A stretch of DNA of 12,522 nt, taken from positions 1 to 12,522 of the forward strand of contig CAJMQA010000075.1 of NCBI GenBank assembly GCA_905215395.1, in the 5' to 3' direction. A model generated the notes under the pieces. That model saw only the letters and a list, made by a program, of their open reading frames with translations. It had not been told where the DNA came from and ran no database searches. The stretch comes from an uncultured bacterium. Its GTDB lineage: Bacteria; Bacteroidota; Bacteroidia; Bacteroidales; Marinifilaceae. The position numbers were made by a program, and so were the translations under genes. Shown here in pieces: positions 7,546 through 12,522 of the stretch (position 1 is the first letter of the stretch; every line of letters starts with the position of its first letter).

Positions 7546-7577
7546 AAGTAAATATTAAAAATTAAAACAATAACGCT

Positions 7578-8909
7578 GTGTTAAAGTCATTCAGAATCGG
7601 TGGTGTTCATCCACCTGAAAATAAATTATCAGCAAGCGGGAATATTCAGGTATTGCCTATTCCCGAAAAGGTGATTATCCCGCTTGGCCAGCATATCGGT
7701 GCACCCGCAACCCCGGTAGTACAAAAAGGAGATAAAGTAAAAACAGGACAACTGATTGCTCAGGCTGCCGGCTTCGTTTCTGCCAATATCCACAGTTCTG
7801 TATCGGGAACGGTGATCGCCATTGACGCAGTTACTGATGCAGCCGGCCTGTCAAAAACTGCAATTACCATTCAGGTAGAAGGTGACGAATGGATAGCAGG
7901 AATTGACCGTTCCGAAAAAGTTGAACACAATATTACCCTTTCTAAGGAAGAAATTATCAAAGCTATTGCAGCTGCCGGAATTGTCGGAATGGGTGGTGCC
8001 ACATTCCCGACTCAGGTAAAACTGACTCCCCCTCCCGGAAATAAGGCAGAAGTACTGATCATCAATGGAGTTGAATGTGAGCCTTATCTGACTGCCGACC
8101 ATAGAATCATGCTCGAAAAAGCAGAAGAAATTATTGTCGGAGTACAGATCCTGATGAAAGCCATCGATGTCAAAAGAGCCATCATCGGCATCGAAAACAA
8201 CAAGAAAGACGCCATAACCCATTTGCAGAAAATAGCTGAAAAAGCACTGGGAATTGAAATCTGTCCTTTGAAAGTGCAGTATCCCCAAGGAGGAGAAAAG
8301 CAATTGATACAGGCAACAATAAACCGCGCTGTACCTTCCGGAGCACTTCCTATTGCTGTTGGCGCAGTTGTTCAGAATGTCGGAACCGCTCTGGCTGTTT
8401 ACGAGGCTGTCATGAAAAACAAACCTCTGATCGAACGTGTTGTCACCCTGACGGGAAAATCTGTAAAAAATCCGGGCAATTACCTTTGCCGGATCGGAAC
8501 CCCAATATCCAATCTCATCGCAGCAGCAGGCGGCCTGCCTGAAGATACGGCCAAAGTTATCGGAGGTGGCCCTATGATGGGACGTGCAATGGTGAACATT
8601 GACTCTCCGGTGATGAAGGGAACCAGTGGGGTATTGCTTATCAATGAAAAAGAAGCAGCCCGCAAGCCTGTAAGGAACTGTATCCGTTGCGGAAAATGTG
8701 TATCGGCTTGCCCCATGGGGCTGGAACCTTATCTGTTGGCCAAACTGACAACTTTCAACCTGCTGGAACGTCTGGAAGAAGAAAAAGTTATGGATTGCAT
8801 CGAATGCGGGTCATGTAGTTTTACCTGTCCTTCCGCCCGTCCCTTACTGGACCACATCCGCTTAGGGAAAGGCCGTACTGGTGCTATGATCAGAAACAGA
8901 AAGAAATAA
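7578..8909 (+). CDS. rnfC: Rnf complex subunit RnfC, NADH/FMN and iron-sulfur protein
   Basis: 443 residues. The start is the GTG at 7578: an in-frame TAA at 7563-7565 excludes anything earlier, and the family-typical sequence LKSFRIGGVHPPENKL begins there. Features in order are a barrel-sandwich-like N-terminal region (GDKVKTGQLIAQ at about 51-62), the glycine-rich loop GIVGMGGATFP (134-144) and NGVECEPY (163-170) shared with the NuoF-type FMN/NADH fold, and two [4Fe-4S] motifs near the C-terminus (Cys368/371/374/378 and Cys407/410/413/417). The protein ends soon after the second motif, without the long Ala/Lys-rich tail seen in some gamma-proteobacterial RnfC. It is a peripheral cytoplasmic subunit that reduces NAD+ with electrons derived from ferredoxin. 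Confidence 0.96.
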   Translation: MLKSFRIGGVHPPENKLSASGNIQVLPIPEKVIIPLGQHIGAPATPVVQKGDKVKTGQLIAQAAGFVSANIHSSVSGTVIAIDAVTDAAGLSKTAITIQVEGDEWIAGIDRSEKVEHNITLSKEEIIKAIAAAGIVGMGGATFPTQVKLTPPPGNKAEVLIINGVECEPYLTADHRIMLEKAEEIIVGVQILMKAIDVKRAIIGIENNKKDAITHLQKIAEKALGIEICPLKVQYPQGGEKQLIQATINRAVPSGALPIAVGAVVQNVGTALAVYEAVMKNKPLIERVVTLTGKSVKNPGNYLCRIGTPISNLIAAAGGLPEDTAKVIGGGPMMGRAMVNIDSPVMKGTSGVLLINEKEAARKPVRNCIRCGKCVSACPMGLEPYLLAKLTTFNLLERLEEEKVMDCIECGSCSFTCPSARPLLDHIRLGKGRTGAMIRNRKK

Positions 8910-8937
8910 TGCATTGTAGATTATAAATATTGAACAT

Positions 8938-9921
8938 ATGAATTTATTAATATCTCCTTCTCCTCATGTTCACAGTGGCGATTCCATTGAAAAAAACATG
9001 TACGGAGTACTCATAGCACTTATTCCGGCCTTCATTTGCTCTGTGCTGTTCTTCGGGATGGGTGCAGTCATAGTAACCTTGACTTCAGTGCTGGCTTGTC
9101 TGTTTTTTGAATACGTGATTCAAAAATTCTTGCTCAAACAGCAACCGACCATTTTTGATGGTTCCGCTTTAATAACAGGTGTGTTGCTGGCTTTCAATGT
9201 CCCTTCCAATTTACCTATCTGGATCATCCTCATCGGTGCCCTGGTTGCCATTGGTATCGGTAAAATGAGCTTCGGCGGTCTCGGATGCAACATTTTCAAT
9301 CCGGCTCTGGTGGGACGTGTATTCCTATTGATCTCTTTTCCGGTACAAATGACCACCTGGCCCTTGGCACAAGGATTTGCAGGCTCATATATTGACGCTC
9401 AAACTGGGGCAACCCCCTTGGCCATGCTGAAAGAAGCAATAAAATCAGGCCAATCTGTCAGTCAGGTATTATCTGCTGATTCCTTTATTGGCTATAAAAA
9501 TATGCTGTTGGGAAATATGGGCGGAAGTCTTGGAGAAGTCGCAGCAATTGCTCTACTAATCGGTCTGGTTTACATGTTAATCCGTAAAATTATTACCTGG
9601 CACATTCCGGTCAGCATCTTCCTGACTGTTTTTGTTTTTACCGGCATCCTTCACCTTTGTAATCCGGAGGTTTATGTTGCTCCCATTTTCCACTTACTGA
9701 CCGGTGGTATGATGCTGGGAGCAATCTTTATGGCTACAGATTACGTAACTTCCCCCATGAGTCACAAAGGGATGATTATTTATGGAGTCGGTATTGGTAT
9801 CATCACTGTCGTCATTCGTGTGTTCGGGGCCTATCCCGAAGGGATGTCTTTTGCCATCCTGATCATGAATGCCTTCACACCTCTGATCAACAGATACTGT
9901 AAACCGGTAAGATTTGCATAA
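8938..9921 (+). CDS. rnfD: Rnf complex subunit RnfD, membrane flavoprotein
   Basis: 327 residues, multi-pass membrane protein of the NqrB/RnfD family. Recognisable segments are ISPSPHVHSGDS at the N-terminus, the conserved GGLGCNIFNPALVGR (113-127) and DAQTGATPL (153-161), in which Thr159 is the expected attachment site of FMN by a phosphoester bond. The late segment GAIFMATDYVTSPMS (261-275) is also typical. It carries electrons within the membrane and contributes to ion translocation. Attachment of FMN needs an ApbE flavin transferase, which is not coded in this window. The start ATG directly precedes the conserved N-terminus; 28 bases separate it from rnfC. Confidence 0.96.
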   Translation: MNLLISPSPHVHSGDSIEKNMYGVLIALIPAFICSVLFFGMGAVIVTLTSVLACLFFEYVIQKFLLKQQPTIFDGSALITGVLLAFNVPSNLPIWIILIGALVAIGIGKMSFGGLGCNIFNPALVGRVFLLISFPVQMTTWPLAQGFAGSYIDAQTGATPLAMLKEAIKSGQSVSQVLSADSFIGYKNMLLGNMGGSLGEVAAIALLIGLVYMLIRKIITWHIPVSIFLTVFVFTGILHLCNPEVYVAPIFHLLTGGMMLGAIFMATDYVTSPMSHKGMIIYGVGIGIITVVIRVFGAYPEGMSFAILIMNAFTPLINRYCKPVRFA

Positions 9922-9939
9922 TTTTAAATTGTAAAAGTG

Positions 9940-10557
9940 ATGGGAAAGAAATTAGAGTCTAACTTTACAAATATGGTGGTGGTATTATTCAGTGTCACCC
10001 TGATTGCTTCAGCTGCAGTTGGATATGTAAACTCGCTGACAGCAGGGCCTATTGAAGCCGCCAAACAAGCTAAACAGGTTAACGCTATCCGCCAGGTTAT
10101 ACCCGGTGAATTTGATAACGATCCGAATGCCGATGTCTGGAAAATGGAAACTCCCGACGGAGGGGTATTGGAATTCTATCCAGCCAAAAAAGAAGACCAA
10201 GCCGTAGGAACGGCCGTAAAAACATATACCAACAATGGCTTCGGAGGCCAAGTATGGTTGATGGTCGGATTTAATCCGGACGGAACCATTTCCAACTATT
10301 CTGTACTGGAACATAAGGAAACCCCGGGCCTGGGCTCCAAAATGGACACCTGGTTTACCAAAAACGGCAAAGGAAATGTGATCGGAAAAAAACCCGGAAC
10401 TACAGGTTTGAAAGTGAGCAAAGACGGAGGAGATGTAGATGCCATTACAGCTGCGACCATCTCCTCTCGAGCCTTTCTGGATGCAGTCAACCGTGCTGCA
10501 GCCGGTCTGGAAGGTAGTGCAGATGCCGCTTCCGGCGCTACACAACAAAACAAGTAA
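9940..10557 (+). CDS. rnfG: Rnf complex subunit RnfG, periplasmic flavoprotein
   Basis: 205 residues from the ATG at 9940. A GTG three bases earlier (9937) is in frame; the ATG is preferred because the protein then starts MGKKLES, like its relatives. One membrane helix (about 11-31) anchors an FMN-binding domain outside the cytoplasmic membrane. HKETPGLGSK (125-134) is the conserved signature before the flavin site. The expected FMN threonine is Thr173 in DAITAATISS (167-176), an A-for-G variant of the Dxx[S/T]GAT flavinylation motif. Unusually, the last residues contain DAASGAT (195-201), an exact match to that motif, in a low-complexity tail. RnfG works with RnfD in the electron path between RnfB and RnfC. 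Confidence 0.94.
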   Translation: MGKKLESNFTNMVVVLFSVTLIASAAVGYVNSLTAGPIEAAKQAKQVNAIRQVIPGEFDNDPNADVWKMETPDGGVLEFYPAKKEDQAVGTAVKTYTNNGFGGQVWLMVGFNPDGTISNYSVLEHKETPGLGSKMDTWFTKNGKGNVIGKKPGTTGLKVSKDGGDVDAITAATISSRAFLDAVNRAAAGLEGSADAASGATQQNK

Positions 10558-10581
10558 CACTGAAGATATAAATTTAAGCAC

Positions 10582-11169
10582 ATGAATAACTTAAAAGTCT
10601 TAACCAACGGCATATTCCGGGAAAATCCGACCTTTGCCTTACTGTTGGGAATGTGTCCCACGCTGGGAGTTACCACATCTGCAATCAATGGTATGGGTAT
10701 GGGATTAGCAACCGCATTTGTGCTAGTGATGTCCAACCTGGTCATATCTCTGGTGGCCAACATCATTCCGGACAAAATCCGTATACCTTCATTCATTGTC
10801 ATCATTGCGGCTTTTGTAACCGTAGTAGATATGTCAATGGCAGCTTATCTGCCTGCCCTTCATGCTTCATTGGGATTATTTATTCCATTGATCGTTGTAA
10901 ACTGTATTGTCCTTGGCCGTGCCGAAGCTTTTGCTTCCAAGAACAAAGCCATTCCCTCCATCTTCGACGGACTGGGTATGGGATTGGGATTCACCCTCAG
11001 CTTAACCATTTTGGGGGCTATACGGGAAATCCTGGGAAGTGGAAAAGTATTCAATACCACTCTGTTCAATGAAAACTACGGCATGCTGATATTCGTTCTG
11101 GCACCGGGAGCATTCTTTGCTTTGGGTTACCTGATCGCTATTGTCAATAAACTGAGAAAAGCAAACTAG
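10582..11169 (+). CDS. rnfE: Rnf complex membrane subunit RnfE
   Basis: 195 residues, about six membrane helices. The half-helix motifs GMCPTLGVTT (23-32, Cys25) and VNCIVLGRAEAFA (106-118, Cys108) are the paired signatures of the RnfA/RnfE/NqrD/NqrE family. These cysteines, with the matching pair of RnfA, are known in related complexes to ligate a [2Fe-2S] cluster in the middle of the membrane. The R-A-E-A-F-A continuation distinguishes RnfE/NqrD from RnfA. It is the membrane core of the complex. It lies 24 bases after rnfG and 17 bases before rnfA. Confidence 0.95.
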   Translation: MNNLKVLTNGIFRENPTFALLLGMCPTLGVTTSAINGMGMGLATAFVLVMSNLVISLVANIIPDKIRIPSFIVIIAAFVTVVDMSMAAYLPALHASLGLFIPLIVVNCIVLGRAEAFASKNKAIPSIFDGLGMGLGFTLSLTILGAIREILGSGKVFNTTLFNENYGMLIFVLAPGAFFALGYLIAIVNKLRKAN

Positions 11170-11186
11170 CACCTAAAATTTGAATT

Positions 11187-11759
11187 ATGGAATATATATT
11201 GATATTTATAGCGGCGGTCTTTGTTAACAATATCGTCCTGGCACAATTCCTGGGCATCTGTCCTTTTTTAGGAGTATCCAAAAAAGTATCCACAGCCTTG
11301 GGAATGACCGGAGCCGTGACTTTCGTTATGATTCTGGCAACCCTGGTAACCTTTATCGTTCAGAAAACCATTCTGGATCCCTTCGGCATCGGTTTTATGC
11401 AGACCATTACCTTTATCTTGATTATTGCAGCTCTGGTACAAATGGTTGAAATCATCCTGAAAAAAGTGAGCCCTTCCCTGTATCAGGCGCTGGGAGTTTT
11501 CTTACCCTTAATTACCACCAACTGTGCCGTGTTGGGAGTCGCCATCATGGTCATTCAGAAAAATTTCAATCTGATGGAATCATTGGTATTTGCAGCTTCC
11601 ATAGCCATTGGTTTCGGTCTGGCACTGACTATTTTTGCCGGTATCCGCGAACATCTGGAACTAGTCGATCTGCCTAAGGGAATGAAAGGTTCTCCGATAG
11701 CACTGGTTGTTGCTGGTCTGCTTGCTATGGCATTTATGGGATTTTCCGGAATCGTATAA
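11187..11759 (+). CDS. rnfA: Rnf complex membrane subunit RnfA
   Basis: 190 residues, about six membrane helices, paralogous to RnfE but inserted in the opposite orientation in known complexes. The signatures are NNIVLAQFLGICPFLGV (14-30, Cys25) and TTNCAVLGVAIM (110-121, Cys113). Together with RnfE Cys25 and Cys108 these form the intramembrane [2Fe-2S] site. It is the last gene of the operon; the gene order B-C-D-G-E-A ends here with a strong terminator 17 bases after the stop. Confidence 0.96.
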   Translation: MEYILIFIAAVFVNNIVLAQFLGICPFLGVSKKVSTALGMTGAVTFVMILATLVTFIVQKTILDPFGIGFMQTITFILIIAALVQMVEIILKKVSPSLYQALGVFLPLITTNCAVLGVAIMVIQKNFNLMESLVFAASIAIGFGLALTIFAGIREHLELVDLPKGMKGSPIALVVAGLLAMAFMGFSGIV

Positions 11760-11776
11760 TTCCCCCACCCATATAC

Positions 11777-11811
11777 AAAAAGATGATGAGTCTCTCATCA
11801 TCTTTTTTTTA
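11777..11811 (+). terminator. Rho-independent terminator of the rnf operon
   Basis: The stem AGATGATGAG (11781-11790) pairs with CTCATCATCT (11794-11803) across a TCT loop. It is extended by four A-T pairs (11777-11780 with 11804-11807) into a run of T to 11810. It ends the rseC-rnfBCDGEA transcript. Confidence 0.92.
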
Positions 11812-11865
11812 TTCTTCTATCCGGAATAAAAGAAAGATTTACGTGTAAAATAGTATATAAATGCC

Positions 11866-11897
11866 TTTGTCAAATAGAGAATATCTTGGTACTTTTG
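11866..11897 (+). promoter_or_regulatory. Bacteroidota-type promoter of the CCA-transferase gene
   Basis: TTTG at 11866-11869 (-33) and TACTTTTG at 11890-11897 (-7) are separated by 20 bases. Both match the consensus TTTG-N19-21-TAnnTTTG exactly. Transcription would start near 11904, giving a leader of under 20 bases before the ATG at 11921. The rest of the 161-base gap from rnfA (11760-11920) holds the rnf terminator and AT-rich sequence with nothing else recognised. Confidence 0.8.
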
Positions 11898-11920
11898 TGG
11901 TTTCATAAACTAAAAATAAC

Positions 11921-12522
11921 ATGCAATTACCACTTCAACACCCGATATTCAAAATACTTTCTGAAATAGCAACGGCCAAAGGCATTGAAGCTTACGTCAT
12001 CGGCGGATATGTCCGGGATTTGTTACTTCACCGGCCTTCGAAAGACATTGATATCGTCGTACATGGAAGTGGTATTGAACTGGCTGAAGCTACAGCCCGG
12101 CATTTGGGCAACCTCCATGTCTCTGTATTCAAGAACTTCGGAACAGCCATGTTCCGCTACAAAGGGATGGAGATCGAGTTTGTGGGAGCCCGCAAAGAGT
12201 CGTACCGCTCGGACTCACGTAAACCCATAGTGGAGGAAGGTTCTATCGACGATGACCAGAAACGGCGGGATTTTACTATCAACGCACTGGCCATTTCTTT
12301 GAATGAAAATGATTACGGTACTCTGATCGATCCCTTTCATGGTTTAGAGCACCTGGAAGAACGACTGATAAAAACACCTCTGGAACCTGGAATCACTTTT
12401 TCCGATGATCCTCTGAGAATGATGCGGGCCATCCGTTTTGCATCGCAATTGAATTTCAGGATTGAGGAAAATACTTTCCGGGCTATAGCCGAATATAAAA
12501 AACGGCTTTCCATCGTCTCCAT
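11921..12522 (+). CDS. CCA tRNA nucleotidyltransferase / poly(A) polymerase family, 5' part
   Basis: 200 residues are visible and the frame is open to the right edge, so the gene is cut by the window. Class II nucleotidyltransferase motifs are all present in order: GGYVRD (28-33), the metal-binding pair Asp42 and Asp44 in KDIDIVV, RRDFTINALA (115-124) and DDPLRMMRAIRFA (162-174). The last is in the nucleotide-selecting neck domain. The enzyme adds or repairs the 3'-CCA of tRNAs using CTP and ATP without a template. In Bacteroidota the protein is usually about 470-480 residues, with a C-terminal HD phosphohydrolase-type domain that would lie beyond the window. The ATG at 11921 fits the promoter just upstream. 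An A-adding or poly(A) polymerase specificity cannot be excluded from this part alone. Confidence 0.92.
   Translation, partial: MQLPLQHPIFKILSEIATAKGIEAYVIGGYVRDLLLHRPSKDIDIVVHGSGIELAEATARHLGNLHVSVFKNFGTAMFRYKGMEIEFVGARKESYRSDSRKPIVEEGSIDDDQKRRDFTINALAISLNENDYGTLIDPFHGLEHLEERLIKTPLEPGITFSDDPLRMMRAIRFASQLNFRIEENTFRAIAEYKKRLSIVS

Noticed and set aside
7851..8303. Minus-strand open frame (150 codons) inside rnfC
   Set aside because: It lies wholly inside conserved RnfC sequence; the translation is Phe/Cys/Ser-rich antisense noise.
10009..10581. Long minus-strand open frame (190 codons) covering rnfG
   Set aside because: It is antisense to a clear RnfG, its translation is rich in Cys, Phe and Ser with no domain, and it carries no promoter or start context.
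10296..10805. Minus-strand open frame (169 codons) across the rnfG-rnfE junction
   Set aside because: It overlaps two well-supported genes on the other strand and resembles no protein family; it is a by-product of their codon use.
10653..11072. Plus-strand open frame (139 codons) in another frame of rnfE
   Set aside because: Its His/Cys/Ser-rich composition is what an out-of-frame reading of a membrane protein gives; the RnfE frame has all family motifs.

Overview
The window looks like ordinary core chromosome from a member of the Bacteroidota, most likely order Bacteroidales. Three things point there. Promoters carry a TAnnTTTG -7 box, in one case with a well-spaced TTTG -33 element. Starts are preceded by A-rich sequence rather than clear Shine-Dalgarno motifs. 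The gene set (uridine-kinase-like nucleoside kinase, era-der pair, rseC followed by rnfBCDGEA, HD-type CCA tRNA nucleotidyltransferase) is characteristic of the group. Genus is not assigned. No insertion sequence, phage gene, CRISPR array, tRNA or rRNA is visible, and there is no gene-free stretch over 300 bases.

Layout. (1) Positions 1-2661, + strand: the 3' part of a nucleoside kinase, a lipoprotein periplasmic adaptor of an RND-type efflux pump, and the mechanosensitive channel MscL, ending at a hairpin shared with the convergent gene. (2) Positions 2712-3826, - strand: a small outer-membrane beta-barrel protein and a YhcH/YjgK/YiaL-family protein. (3) Positions 3827-3947: a compact divergent promoter region with two back-to-back -7 boxes. 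(4) Positions 3948-6140, + strand: the ribosome-assembly GTPases Era and Der, three bases apart, with a terminator after Der. (5) Positions 6206-11811, + strand: one transcription unit with its own promoter and terminator, coding for RseC and all six Rnf subunits in the order B-C-D-G-E-A. (6) Positions 11866-12522: a textbook Bacteroidota promoter and the 5' part of a CCA-adding enzyme gene that runs off the window.

The Rnf complex passes electrons from reduced ferredoxin to NAD+ and pumps Na+ or H+. RnfB is the iron-sulfur entry subunit, RnfC the NADH/FMN subunit, RnfD and RnfG carry covalent FMN, and RnfA and RnfE form the membrane core. RseC probably helps assembly or iron-sulfur handling. 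No flavin transferase (ApbE) gene, needed for RnfD and RnfG, is in the window.

I see no clearly undescribed system. The points most worth a second look are the second flavinylation-like motif at the C-terminal tail of RnfG, the cysteine-rich extension of RnfB, the interlocked divergent promoters upstream of era, and an adaptor gene with no pump beside it. Two gene starts (era and rseC) should be placed downstream of the longest open frame, because promoter elements occupy the extra sequence.
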